From NCBI RefSeq assembly GCF_004293625.1, contig NZ_CP033040.1, positions 2,557,001 to 2,621,000 on the forward strand: DNA of 64,000 bases. Reading direction: 5' to 3'. The notes under the pieces are model-generated. The model saw only the letters and a list, made by a program, of their open reading frames with translations, was not told the DNA's origin and did no database searches. Source of the stretch: Thiomicrorhabdus indica (GTDB lineage Bacteria > Pseudomonadota > Gammaproteobacteria > Thiomicrospirales > Thiomicrospiraceae). The translations under genes were made by a program, and so were the position numbers. Of the stretch, positions 52,244 to 60,508 are shown in pieces (within the stretch, counting starts at the first letter, position 1; each line of letters starts with the position of its first letter).

Positions 52244-54352
52244 CTAATACTGCCAGCGAATCCCTGCTCTAACACTACGTCCCATTAAAGGTGCAGTGTC
52301 TTTTAGGAAAGACAAATGATTTTGCGCGTAGCTATCGAGTAAGTTTTCACCTTTTAACCAAACTCGCCAGTTTCCATATCGACTTTTAACTTTCCAATCT
52401 GCATACGCAGATAGCCAAGTGTAGCTGTCCGTTGCCGATTCATATTCCGCTAGCTTATTTGCTTCAAAAACGTGCTTCAAACTAATGTTGGCAGACCAGT
52501 TCATCGCTTGATAACCCAATTTCGTTAAATAGCTGTAAGGCGCGGTTCTTGGAAGAGAGTCACCATTATTTTTCTGGGCTAGGCTTGCTTCAAATTGGTT
52601 AGTCCAAATAACTGGGCGTTGTTTCCACTGCATCACCTGCCAATCATTGCGCACAGACCCACCGGCAAAAACTGCATCGGTTTGCATGGTTTGCCAAACA
52701 TCACTTAAGTGAAATGGATCAATCAATGGTTTACCATTTTGATCATAGGCTGAATCTTGGTAGATATAATCCCAGAAGTAATAACCGTAAGTACTGAAGT
52801 GCCAATCGGATTGCTCTCCCTCTAAAGCAAGATCCCAATCTAAATTGACCGAGCGCTCTTTTTTCAAATCACGATTACCAAAAACATAACTATCGGTAGC
52901 ATGATGAAATCCATTCCAATAAAGCTCATCCACACTAGGCAAGCGCTCTAAATAACTGAGGTTCACTTCGGATTGAATGTTCTGAGTCAACGGATGTTTT
53001 ACACCAGCCGAAATGCTTCCTGCAAACTCGGTTTCATCTTGATAGTAATTGGCATCGACGCGGCTGGGCATCAGCCATGTTTCTTGAATATTACTGGAAT
53101 CCGCCTGTAAAGCTCGCGCTTCAATATGCGCTCCAATACTCAGATAAACCTCTTCTCCCCATCCTAACAATGGTTTCTCAGCATTTGCACCAAGCATCCA
53201 AGTCTGTGTTTCAGTATTCGGCATGGGATGGCCGTGCGAATAAGGCAATCCTGTTGAACTTAGATAGTTCTCTAAAGACGCGCCAACATTGGTATCAATC
53301 CCACTTCGACTGGCTGTCGAAAAAGAATCACAAGCACCATGTTCATGACAGACTTTCAACTCATTTGTTCGATAACTGAGTTGCAATTTGCCTAACCAAT
53401 CATCTAAATAGTAGTCTGCCGAAACAAGAGCTTGTAGCGCTTTTTGTCCAAATAAACCATCTTTGCGACCACCTTCGGTTTCATTATGCAGATAGTCGCT
53501 GTAACTCAAATCAAAACTTAGCTTATCAAGCTGTTCGAACAGCTCGGTTTCAGACCAATGCAAACTGTAAATGTCACGTTCCATATCAATACGAGTCGCT
53601 CTAGAAGTTTGGTTCGGAATTCCGTAATCTTTATCCAACGTCTCATAACTGACAATCACTTGTGCACTCGGTTTATAACGCCATCCAGCCACTAAGCTCG
53701 CCTGTTCCGTCAAAACATCCGAATCTTTTACTAAATTACCATGACCATCCGTGTAATCTTCCGTTTGAATACGATTTGCAGAGATGCCCACCGTAAACTG
53801 ATCCGATGTAGCGACGGCTTTTCCGCCTAAACTTTGCAGATCGTTATTACTACCAACTTCAGCATCAACTTGTCCTGAAAACCCTTTTTCTGGAAATTGG
53901 TGATGTGACTCATTGACTAAGCGCACAGTTCCACCAGCACTGGCTCCATAAACTATAGAAGCAGGCCCCTTAAGCAATTCAATTCGTTCTGAAGCTTTTG
54001 GCATGACTCCAACCGCATGATCTTGGCTCATTGCAGAAAGATCATTCATTTCGGTATCATTTTGCAAAATCTTCACACGATAGCCGCTCATGCCACGGAC
54101 AACAGGACGACCTACCGCAGGACCGTAACTCGCCGATTCCACACTGGCATGTTCCTGCAAATAATCTCCAAGCGTATTACCAGAAGCCTGTTGTTGCAGC
54201 AACTCAGAAGCGTTTGACTGCACCTGTCCATTTTGAGCATTGTTAGTTGCTTCAACTTCAACTGTCGGCAAAATTTCGTTGGCAATTGCAGGACAACTAC
54301 ACAGAGACAAAAGCGTAATAAATAGAGGGGGTTTTTTAAAAATAAATGACAT
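52244..54352 (-). CDS. TonB-dependent receptor, probably for zinc (ZnuD-like)
   Basis: A 702-aa outer-membrane receptor with a signal peptide (cut near PAIAN), TVEVEATN as a TonB-box-like start, plug motifs GRPVVRGMSGYRVKILQND and ELLKGPASIVYGASAGGTVRL, and a terminal RAGIRWQY. External loops carry metal-binding patterns: CHEHGACDS near residue 337 and SHGHPMPN near 373, as in ZnuD-type zinc receptors. It follows a histidine-rich lipoprotein and a COG0523 GTPase behind Zur-like boxes, so zinc uptake under Zur control is the best reading. The ATG at 54352 is used; the frame extends a few codons into the upstream hairpin. Confidence 0.85.
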   Translation of the reverse strand: MSFIFKKPPLFITLLSLCSCPAIANEILPTVEVEATNNAQNGQVQSNASELLQQQASGNTLGDYLQEHASVESASYGPAVGRPVVRGMSGYRVKILQNDTEMNDLSAMSQDHAVGVMPKASERIELLKGPASIVYGASAGGTVRLVNESHHQFPEKGFSGQVDAEVGSNNDLQSLGGKAVATSDQFTVGISANRIQTEDYTDGHGNLVKDSDVLTEQASLVAGWRYKPSAQVIVSYETLDKDYGIPNQTSRATRIDMERDIYSLHWSETELFEQLDKLSFDLSYSDYLHNETEGGRKDGLFGQKALQALVSADYYLDDWLGKLQLSYRTNELKVCHEHGACDSFSTASRSGIDTNVGASLENYLSSTGLPYSHGHPMPNTETQTWMLGANAEKPLLGWGEEVYLSIGAHIEARALQADSSNIQETWLMPSRVDANYYQDETEFAGSISAGVKHPLTQNIQSEVNLSYLERLPSVDELYWNGFHHATDSYVFGNRDLKKERSVNLDWDLALEGEQSDWHFSTYGYYFWDYIYQDSAYDQNGKPLIDPFHLSDVWQTMQTDAVFAGGSVRNDWQVMQWKQRPVIWTNQFEASLAQKNNGDSLPRTAPYSYLTKLGYQAMNWSANISLKHVFEANKLAEYESATDSYTWLSAYADWKVKSRYGNWRVWLKGENLLDSYAQNHLSFLKDTAPLMGRSVRAGIRWQY

Positions 54353-54378
54353 ACAGATTCCATTGTCTATAAACACAA

Positions 54379-54408
54379 AAACCACCGTTTGAATTACAAC
54401 GGTGGTTT
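54379..54408 (-). terminator. Hairpin between the histidine-rich lipoprotein and the zinc receptor
   Basis: An 11-bp perfect stem (AAACCACCGTT/AACGGTGGTTT) with an 8-nt loop. Read on the minus strand, T-rich sequence follows (TTGTGTTT). It may end the lipoprotein transcript partly and act as an attenuator before the receptor. Confidence 0.7.
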
Positions 54409-54463
54409 ACAGTCGGCAAAATTAATTCAACACTTCGGTGCTTTATAATTCCGTTCTTACTTT

Positions 54464-55519
54464 TTAATGGTCATGTTCTTCATCATGTTCCGCGCCAGCT
54501 CCAAGCACAGCTAGCATATCCACATATTCACCGGCCGGTAAAATATCTGCCATATCCCAGACCGAATGTTGATGGTAATCCACGCCATGATTATCAACTA
54601 AATACAGTTTTTGAGTATCTGGAATAAACACAATCACACCATCATCACTTGCACGAGCAATGGTTGTTCGAGAACAGTTTGCAATAGACGAAACACCCTC
54701 TAAAGCAACAAACCCTTGCGTTGAAACTAAGCTAGAATCACCTTCTTCATAAAAATAGATTCGACCTGTATCCGTCAAAGCAAAGTGAGTTAAGGCTCCA
54801 TGAGCATGCTCTTCAGCTCCGGCCTCTTCTTGTTCATGCTCAAATTTTTGATAAGGGTCAATATAAGCTCGACATAAGTTTTGCCCTTCCGGTAAAGCTT
54901 CAGCGAGTTCTTCGTTCAATTCATTTTGCTCAGCAATATGCGCATTTAAACGCTGCAAACCGTAATAAGCACCGCTACAAGTTCCTGCGTCTAAATCCTC
55001 TTGCGCACAATCATCTGCACCATAAAACTCATCACCACTATGCGCCGCTAAATCCGTGTCATGAAAATGCACTAATTGCGAGAAGTCTCCTGGACTTTCA
55101 GCCGTACCACCCAAAATAACATCACCCATTTGATAACTCGGCTTCATCAGCAAATATTTACCATCCAACCTTTCTTCATCAAGCAACATTCGAAAATCTG
55201 GCCACTGTACAAAAGATCCCAAAGACGACACATCGGTCAGTCGAAGTTTCTGCACAGCAGAATCACCACTACTGTCCGCTAAAGCGTTTAAATCGGTTAA
55301 TTCATCAGTATCCGTTTGATAAGAATAATAATAAGGTCCTGTTGAATCGATCATTGTCAATGTTAGACCGGCCGGTAAACTTGATGTTTGAGGCATTTCT
55401 GAACCATCATCAGAACTTGAAGAACCTCCACCACCGCATCCAGTCAGTAGCAATGAGGCGACTCCAACTGCTGCTGCAAGTTTTCCTAATTTCAAACCAT
55501 TTTTTATTTTGTGATTCAT
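54464..55519 (-). CDS. Histidine/acid-rich lipoprotein of the zinc region, function unknown
   Basis: A 351-aa lipoprotein: signal with lipobox LTGC followed by GGGGSSSSDDGS. The body is likely beta-rich (repeated VALEGVSSIANCS, VIFIPDTQKLYLVDNHGVDYHQH patterns). Two metal-binding-like stretches are visible, EHEQEEAGAEEHAHG in the middle and EHDEEHDH at the very C terminus. Three cysteines are close in position (CAQEDLDAGTC and a later C). Two Zur-like boxes precede it and a zinc-type TonB receptor follows, so it is probably a surface or periplasmic zinc-binding partner. I do not recognise a named family. Two palindrome copies encode LPAG motifs in it. Confidence 0.8.
   Translation of the reverse strand: MNHKIKNGLKLGKLAAAVGVASLLLTGCGGGGSSSSDDGSEMPQTSSLPAGLTLTMIDSTGPYYYSYQTDTDELTDLNALADSSGDSAVQKLRLTDVSSLGSFVQWPDFRMLLDEERLDGKYLLMKPSYQMGDVILGGTAESPGDFSQLVHFHDTDLAAHSGDEFYGADDCAQEDLDAGTCSGAYYGLQRLNAHIAEQNELNEELAEALPEGQNLCRAYIDPYQKFEHEQEEAGAEEHAHGALTHFALTDTGRIYFYEEGDSSLVSTQGFVALEGVSSIANCSRTTIARASDDGVIVFIPDTQKLYLVDNHGVDYHQHSVWDMADILPAGEYVDMLAVLGAGAEHDEEHDH
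54530..54539. repeat. ACCGGCCGGT palindrome, coding copy in the histidine-rich lipoprotein
   Basis: Perfect copy encoding the PAG of ILPAGEY near the C terminus. Confidence 0.9.
55367..55376. repeat. ACCGGCCGGT palindrome, second coding copy in the histidine-rich lipoprotein
   Basis: Perfect copy encoding the PAG of SLPAGLT near the N terminus of the mature protein. Confidence 0.9.
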
Positions 55520-55563
55520 GATATTTCCCTAAAAAAGCGTTGTTATTTAAAACCATTTAAAAC

Positions 55564-55576
55564 GTTATATCGTAAC
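55564..55576 (-). promoter_or_regulatory. Zur-like box 1 of the lipoprotein gene
   Basis: GTTATATCGTAAC differs by one base from the box before the COG0523 gene (GTTATAACGTAAC) and lies 45 bp upstream of the lipoprotein start. Confidence 0.6.
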
Positions 55577-55585
55577 AAATAAAAC

Positions 55586-55598
55586 GTAATAACATAAC
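55586..55598 (-). promoter_or_regulatory. Zur-like box 2 of the lipoprotein gene
   Basis: GTAATAACATAAC, same pattern with two changes from the COG0523 box. It starts 22 bp (two helical turns) from box 1, suited to two dimers on one face. Confidence 0.55.
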
Positions 55599-55618
55599 AG
55601 TTTTGTTTTCATAAAAAC

Positions 55619-56824
55619 TTAAGCTGCAAATGGGTCTCGTATATTTTGCCAATACGAGATTCCTGCGTAGAGCTCATCTTCATCAAGTAAACAATCATCC
55701 AGTTGTTGAAGCATCTTTTTTGTATCAAGATCTTGACCGATAAAAACCAGTTCTTGACGCATATCTCCAAAAGGTTCAACCCATTTGGTTTTAATGAATT
55801 CTCGGGATTCAGAATCTTTCGGCCACTGCTCTTCAGGGACAGCTTTCCAAAACATTCCGGCCAAGCTATGGTGGGCGATACCGCCGGCCTGTTGCCAAAC
55901 ATTGGCGATTTGCGGTTGTGAGGCTAACCAAAAATAGCCTTTAGAGCGCAGAAGCCTGCCTTGAGGTAAATCTTGGTGCAAAAAGTCCCAAAACTTTTGC
56001 GGATGAAAGGGCTTTCGCGCCTTGAAAACAAAACTGCTAATGCCGTATTCTTCGGTTTCCGGCGTATGCTCTCCACGCATTTCTTTTAACCAGCCAGGCG
56101 CTTCTTGGGCTTTTTCAAAATTAAATAGACCGGTATTCAACACCTTCTTCAATTCAATTTGCCCTTTGACCATTGGATAAATTTGGGCTTGTGGATTCAA
56201 TTTAGATAAGGTGGCTTTTAAGGTTTCAACATCCACATCATTCATTAAATCAATTTTTGAAATCAATAGCACATCAGCAAACTCAACCTGATCAATCAAC
56301 AGATCAGCCACTGAACGCTCATCCTCTTCGCCCAAACTTTCCCCCGCTTCTTGCAACGATTGTGCTAGATGAAAGTCTTTCAGAAAATTCACTCCATCAA
56401 TAACCGTTACCATTGTGTCCAAATTGGCAACATCTGACAGTGAACGTCCAAATTCATCTGCAAAAGTAAAGGTTTCAGCGACAGGCAAAGGCTCCGAAAT
56501 CCCTGTCGATTCAATCAACAAATAATCAAAACGTCCTGATTCAGCCAAGTTTGCAACCTCAATCAAAAGGTCTTCTCGCAGAGTACAGCAGATACATCCG
56601 TTAGACATTTCGACCATCTTTTCTTGTGATCGGTTTAATTCAACTTCGCCATTCAATAAGTCAGCATCAATATTAACCTCACTCATATCATTGACAATGA
56701 CAGCAACTCGCAAATCTTCACGGTTATTAAGAATTTGATTTAAAAGCGTCGTTTTACCGGCGCCTAAAAAACCCGATAAAACCGTGACCGGCAAGCGAGA
56801 TGAAGTTTGTGGTACATTCGTCAT
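55619..56824 (-). CDS. COG0523/CobW-family GTPase, zinc-starvation type
   Basis: A 401-aa G3E-family GTPase. Walker A is GFLGAGKT (18-25), the metal-binding CICC motif is at 77-80, ESTGISEP gives the switch region and the guanine motif is SKIDLM. The C-terminal domain (about 255-380) is the CobW_C type. Zur-controlled relatives (YciC/ZagA, ZigA) act as zinc metallochaperones when zinc is scarce. A good Zur-like box 26 bp before the start supports that subgroup rather than a cobalamin or nitrile-hydratase role. A lipoprotein and a zinc-type receptor follow in the same direction. Confidence 0.9.
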   Translation of the reverse strand: MTNVPQTSSRLPVTVLSGFLGAGKTTLLNQILNNREDLRVAVIVNDMSEVNIDADLLNGEVELNRSQEKMVEMSNGCICCTLREDLLIEVANLAESGRFDYLLIESTGISEPLPVAETFTFADEFGRSLSDVANLDTMVTVIDGVNFLKDFHLAQSLQEAGESLGEEDERSVADLLIDQVEFADVLLISKIDLMNDVDVETLKATLSKLNPQAQIYPMVKGQIELKKVLNTGLFNFEKAQEAPGWLKEMRGEHTPETEEYGISSFVFKARKPFHPQKFWDFLHQDLPQGRLLRSKGYFWLASQPQIANVWQQAGGIAHHSLAGMFWKAVPEEQWPKDSESREFIKTKWVEPFGDMRQELVFIGQDLDTKKMLQQLDDCLLDEDELYAGISYWQNIRDPFAA

Positions 56825-56849
56825 AAGCTGAGTTCTCCTTATTTTAACA

Positions 56850-56870
56850 AAATGTTATAACGTAACATTT
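56850..56870 (-). promoter_or_regulatory. Zur box of the COG0523 GTPase gene
   Basis: AATGTTATAACGTAACATT (the inner 19 bp) is an inverted repeat with TGTTA/TAACA arms, close to the enterobacterial Zur consensus core TGTTATAnTATAACA. It lies 26 bp upstream of the start codon, over the expected promoter. Confidence 0.75.
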
Positions 56871-56981
56871 AAAAACTCAATAACGAAAAAGAAAGAAAGC
56901 GAATTTTTATAGGCTTTATTTAGGTTTGTGACCCGTCCTAAATAAGATTGACACTTTTTCTGAACCGAAAAGGAAAAAGTA

Positions 56982-57392
56982 ATGTCTTCAAACACTAAGC
57001 GCACACAGCGCGATTATTCCCTCGCTTTTAAATTGTCCGTTGTAGACCAAGTCGAAAAAGGCGAAATGACTTATAAACAAGCGCAAGCACATTATGGTAT
57101 CCAAGGACGATCTACCGTTTTAGTTTGGCTTAGAAAGCATGGTAAGTTAAATTGGTCTGACGCCAACGCCATTAACCGACATCTTCGAGGAATCATTATG
57201 CCGACGACTAAAGCTGAAAAGACGCCAGAGCAGCGCATTAAAGAGCTTGAACAAGAACTCGCCGAAGAAAAACTCAAAGCCCAATTCTTTGAAGGCGTCG
57301 TCAAAGTCATGAAAGAGGACTTTGGAGTTAGCTTGACAAAAAAGCGGTTAGCCGAGTTATCGATCAAAAACAGATCCAAGGGCTCAACATAA
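56982..57392 (+). CDS. IS3-family transposase OrfA
   Basis: A 136-aa DNA-binding subunit: helix-turn-helix (SLAFKLSVVDQVEKGEMTYK and AQAHYGIQGRSTVLVWLRK, about 15-50) and a leucine-zipper-like helix (EQRIKELEQELAEEKLKAQFF, about 84-105) for oligomerisation. Near its 3' end the slippery A AAA AAG at 57338-57344 lets ribosomes shift -1 into orfB, giving a fused OrfAB of about 410 aa. Confidence 0.92.
   Translation: MSSNTKRTQRDYSLAFKLSVVDQVEKGEMTYKQAQAHYGIQGRSTVLVWLRKHGKLNWSDANAINRHLRGIIMPTTKAEKTPEQRIKELEQELAEEKLKAQFFEGVVKVMKEDFGVSLTKKRLAELSIKNRSKGST
57338..57344 (+). promoter_or_regulatory. Programmed -1 frameshift site of the IS3 element
   Basis: Heptamer A AAA AAG in the orfA frame (codons ACA AAA AAG read TKK). 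A -1 slip enters a frame that is open from here through the end of orfB. Confidence 0.85.
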
Positions 57393-58213
57393 GCAATGCT
57401 TGTCGATTCTTACAGATAAGCCGTCAGGCTTACTACCAAGGATTACAAAGGCAGCGGCTCAAAGAAAAGCAATACCGGATGATTCTGGATTTTGTACAAG
57501 CGATACGTATCAGCCAGCCGCGGATTGGTACCCGAAAGCTACACAACTTGCTATTAGCTAAAGCCCAAGAAGGATTGAAGATTGGACGAGACAAGTTGTT
57601 TGACTTGTTACGTTGGCAGCGTTTATTAGTGCCTAATAAGCGAGCCTATCATAAAACCACGCACAGTCATCATCGGTTTTATAAGCACCCCAATCTCATC
57701 AAAGAGCAGGGGCAAAGGCGTTTAGCCAAAGCGCCAGAGAAACTCTGGGTTGCAGACATTACCTATTTACCAGTACAACACGGCCAGGCCTATCTCAGCT
57801 TAGTCACCGATGCCTGTTCTCGTAAGATCGTTGGCTACCATGTGCACGACACTTTGCATGCTCAACCAGTCCTTCAGGCATTAAAGAACGCAGTGAAAAA
57901 TAGATTAGGAAAAGGGGCACTCATTCATCACTCGGATAGAGGGATTCAGTACTGTTCAAAACCTTATCAAGTGTTCCATGAAAAACATGGCATTATCTGT
58001 TCGATGACGGATGGTTATGATTGCTATCAAAACGCTTTGGCGGAGAGAGTGAACGGGATTCTGAAGAATGAGTTTTTATTAACCAAGCCAAAGGATGTTG
58101 ATCAGGCTCGACAAATGGTGAAAGAGTCGATTGAAATCTACAATACTCAACGTCCACACTTGGCGTTAAAATACAAAACGCCCGATGAAGTTCATCGAGC
58201 GTTTTTTACCTGA
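57344..58213 (+). CDS. IS3-family transposase OrfB (DDE integrase domain)
   Basis: The catalytic part, in the -1 frame relative to orfA. The frame is open from the slip site; the first ATG is at 57479 (244 aa from there). The integrase core has its three acidic residues in WVADITYLP, HHSDRGIQY and NALAERVNGILKNEF, and the HTH_21-like segment precedes. It ends with LALKYKTPDEVHRAFF. No stop or frameshift damages it, so the element could still be active. Confidence 0.9.
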   Translation, partial: AVSRVIDQKQIQGLNISNACRFLQISRQAYYQGLQRQRLKEKQYRMILDFVQAIRISQPRIGTRKLHNLLLAKAQEGLKIGRDKLFDLLRWQRLLVPNKRAYHKTTHSHHRFYKHPNLIKEQGQRRLAKAPEKLWVADITYLPVQHGQAYLSLVTDACSRKIVGYHVHDTLHAQPVLQALKNAVKNRLGKGALIHHSDRGIQYCSKPYQVFHEKHGIICSMTDGYDCYQNALAERVNGILKNEFLLTKPKDVDQARQMVKESIEIYNTQRPHLALKYKTPDEVHRAFFT

Positions 58214-58272
58214 AAAAAGTGTCAACTTATTTCAGGACGGGACATTGTAAGCTATTGATTGGTAAAAGAAGG

Positions 58273-58713
58273 TTACTGACAGCTTCTGCAAAGGCCGTGA
58301 ATTTCTAAACTGGGTTGTTGAACTTTAAAATGAAGCTTTTCAGCTTGCTCTTGAATTTCATGAAGTAATGCATGAGAGATAAGAGCCTCTTCGACTGCCC
58401 CACATTCATCACAAATAAAAAACTGAGTCATATCATTATGCGAACAATGCTCTCCAATATGATCACACACCACAAATTGACGTGTTGAAGCCATGCGATG
58501 GATAAGGCCATTCTCTTCCAAAAAACTTAATGCACGATAAATGGTTGGAGGTTGAGCGCCCAGTTGAGCTCCATCACGGTATTTATCAAGAATGTCATAA
58601 GCACTCATTGGCTGCGCAGCATTCATAAGAATCGTTAGTACCGCTTCTCTTATCGGCGTAAATTTCTGGCCATTTGCTTGGCAAAGTTTTCTTGCATGTT
58701 CAATAGAATTCAT
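58273..58713 (-). CDS. zur: Zinc uptake regulator Zur (Fur family)
   Basis: A 146-aa repressor that binds DNA when loaded with zinc and turns off zinc uptake genes. It shows the winged helix (residues 1-80; QPPTIYRALSFLEENGLIHRM) and a dimerisation domain with the structural zinc pairs CDEC (about 97-100) and C-terminal CRSC, plus the His/Cys-rich CDHIGEHCSHND loop, which marks Zur rather than Fur or PerR. The start at 58713 (MNSIEHARK) gives the normal length; the longer frame to 58791 adds an unrelated segment. Its natural targets are likely the boxes just across the insertion element. Confidence 0.9.
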   Translation of the reverse strand: MNSIEHARKLCQANGQKFTPIREAVLTILMNAAQPMSAYDILDKYRDGAQLGAQPPTIYRALSFLEENGLIHRMASTRQFVVCDHIGEHCSHNDMTQFFICDECGAVEEALISHALLHEIQEQAEKLHFKVQQPSLEIHGLCRSCQ

Positions 58714-58896
58714 TGGATACCTAATGTAATCGTTTCGACAATTATAAAAGACCTTCTTGAGAAATCTACAAACGCTGACACTTATTCGCAAACAATCATG
58801 GGCCTTATACGAAATAAACCTTCAGAGCTCCCATTTTTTAATGACAACAATTCTCATTTATTCTTGACTTTTAAATTGAGCTTCTTATCATTTATA

Positions 58897-58915
58897 AAAA
58901 ATAACAATCATTATT
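58897..58915. promoter_or_regulatory. Candidate Fur box upstream of the small 58982 gene
   Basis: AAAAATAACAATCATTATT matches 14 of 19 consensus positions, 67 bp before the small plus-strand frame. Confidence 0.5.
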
Positions 58916-58981
58916 ATTTACATTAACAAATGTGACAAATTTTAGCTTTCTTGAAAAATTAAACATCCGGAACTCTAATTC

Positions 58982-59239
58982 ATGAATCTTTATATCAGAA
59001 ACAGTCTAAAACCACTGCAAGTCGCGATAATTATGGCAATTAGTAGCGCAACTTCTGCCCAAACAGAACGCTCTATGGTTTCGGTTGAAGATTCACTAAC
59101 TCAATCTGAATCAAATTACACCCAAACCAATGATGGTCCCCCACCTCTATTCTATGAAAACCGAAGATAGCATATTGGATATATCTGGGGGCCACTTCTT
59201 GGTCAGCTTGCTTATGCAGGAACCAAACTCACTTTCTAA
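58982..59239 (+). pseudogene. Small exported protein gene with an in-frame TAG
   Basis: An ATG frame of 62 codons with a signal-peptide-like start (about 10-25, SSATSAQ) stops at TAG 59168-59170, but the same frame continues for 22 codons (HIGYIWGPLLGQLAYAG and beyond) to TAA at 59237-59239. The continuation looks like a conserved hydrophobic C terminus, so the gene may be interrupted by a point mutation. The alternative is a genuine 62-aa protein. A Fur-like box upstream suggests iron control. No family recognised. Confidence 0.4.
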
Positions 59240-59328
59240 ACACATTATTAATTAATACAGGAAGCCAAATTCAGATTTTTTTGACATTGGCTTTTACCAT
59301 AAACGGCGACAAACCTTGAAGAATTACA

Positions 59329-59568
59329 ATGAAAAACCTTACTCGTTTCCAATACTCAATGGAATTAAACCTCAATGAAGTGATTGCAGAAAACAATCAA
59401 CTTAAAGAAACACTTTCCGCAACACAGAAAGAATTAAGCGTTTTAAAAAGCCAATATGCAGCACTCGAAGAAGACTTTATTCATGCACTAAAATGTGAGA
59501 ATAAAGCCACCTGTCCCAAATCGAATGTTCCTCAAACCATTCGTAGCCCATCCACTCAGAAAAAATAG
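59329..59568 (+). CDS. Small coiled-coil protein, unknown function
   Basis: A 79-aa protein whose middle (about 15-52) is a heptad-rich coiled coil (NEVIAENNQLKETLSATQKE), followed by a cysteine pair (CENKATC) and a basic, Ser/Thr-rich tail. No signal peptide. The start has weak ribosome-site support. It lies between the interrupted small gene and the peroxiredoxin gene. Confidence 0.5.
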   Translation: MKNLTRFQYSMELNLNEVIAENNQLKETLSATQKELSVLKSQYAALEEDFIHALKCENKATCPKSNVPQTIRSPSTQKK

Positions 59569-59607
59569 TCTCTTTTCCCCTCGGCTGAGTACATCAATTT
59601 TTTTGAT

Positions 59608-59617
59608 ACCGGCCGGT
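59608..59617. repeat. ACCGGCCGGT palindrome, intergenic copy
   Basis: Perfect copy in the 215-bp gap before the Prx6-type peroxiredoxin gene. Confidence 0.9.
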
Positions 59618-59783
59618 GGCTCCCATTCAATCGATTAAAAATAATTATTAAAAGGAAATGGTTGTTAGCAAAAAACTATCAATAGTTTAAAAATATTAAA
59701 TTGGACTAAATGATTAAATCTAACTAACATTATCAACAAGCCAAATGGCTAGATAAACAAAACTAATCAAAAGGAAATTTGAC

Positions 59784-60425
59784 ATGGAAAACAACTTCTC
59801 TTTCCCACGTTTAAACGAAGCAGCACCAGCATTTGATGCAGTAACAACTCACGGTCGTAAAACTTTGGAAGACTACAAAGGAAAATGGTTAGTCCTATTT
59901 TCACACCCTGCAGATTTCACGCCTGTCTGTACCACAGAATTTATCGGCTTCCAAAATCGAAAAGCAGATTTTGATGCGATGAACTGTGAACTTTTGGGGC
60001 TTTCAATCGATTCACACCATTCTCATATTGCATGGGAACTAAATATTAAACAAAACTTTGGTGTTGAAATTGAATTCCCGATTATCGCTGACCTTGATAT
60101 GAAAGTGGCGAAAGCCTACGGCATGGTCCACCCAGGAGCAGCAGATACTTCAGCCGTACGAGCGACCTTCATCATTGATCCAAACGGTGTATTACGTGCG
60201 ATGGTGTACTACCCAATGAGCAACGGTCGTCAAATTGATGAATTCGTTCGTCTAGTAGAAGCGATGCAAACTTCCGATGAAAATAAAGTCGCTACACCGG
60301 AAAATTGGCGCAAAGGTGACCGCGTAATCGTGCCACCAGCGGCAACCGCTGAAGAAGCAAAAGCGCGTATGGAATCGGGTGAGTACGAGTGTAAAGACTT
60401 CTACTTCTGCACCAAAGCGCTTTAA
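59784..60425 (+). CDS. 1-Cys (Prx6-type) peroxiredoxin
   Basis: A 213-aa peroxidase that reduces hydrogen peroxide and organic peroxides. The peroxidatic cysteine is C49 in HPADFTPVCTTE, with the conserved R in AVRATFIIDPNG. The long C-terminal arm (YYPMSNGRQIDEFVRLVEAMQ) is typical of the Prx6 group. A further cysteine pair near the end (EYECKDFYFC) may serve as resolving thiols, so the strict one-Cys mechanism should not be assumed. The ATG follows AAAAGGAAA. Convergent with ferritin across a shared terminator. Confidence 0.93.
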   Translation: MENNFSFPRLNEAAPAFDAVTTHGRKTLEDYKGKWLVLFSHPADFTPVCTTEFIGFQNRKADFDAMNCELLGLSIDSHHSHIAWELNIKQNFGVEIEFPIIADLDMKVAKAYGMVHPGAADTSAVRATFIIDPNGVLRAMVYYPMSNGRQIDEFVRLVEAMQTSDENKVATPENWRKGDRVIVPPAATAEEAKARMESGEYECKDFYFCTKAL

Positions 60426-60471
60426 GTCTTTTAACTGACTGATATATATGCTTATATCAAATTAGAGTTTT

Positions 60472-60500
60472 ACCCCACAAAGCAATTTGCCTTGTGGGGT
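60472..60500. terminator. Bidirectional terminator between peroxiredoxin and ferritin genes
   Basis: A 9-bp stem (ACCCCACAA/TTGTGGGGT) with an 11-nt loop, followed on the plus strand by TTTGTCTTTT and on the minus strand by AAAACTC-type sequence. It serves the plus-strand gene best. Confidence 0.75.
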
Positions 60501-60508
60501 TTTGTCTT

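Larger units (their letters stand above)
56929..58244 (+). mobile_element. IS3-family insertion sequence, apparently complete
   Basis: A 1316-bp element. Its 26-bp ends (56929-56954 and 58219-58244, inverted) share TG..CCCGTCCT and TTGACAC, starting TG and ending CA as IS3 elements do. A 3-bp direct repeat TTG flanks it (56926-56928 and 58245-58247). It carries orfA, an A6G frameshift site and orfB with the DDE triad. It separates the COG0523 gene promoter from the 3' end of zur. Confidence 0.92.
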
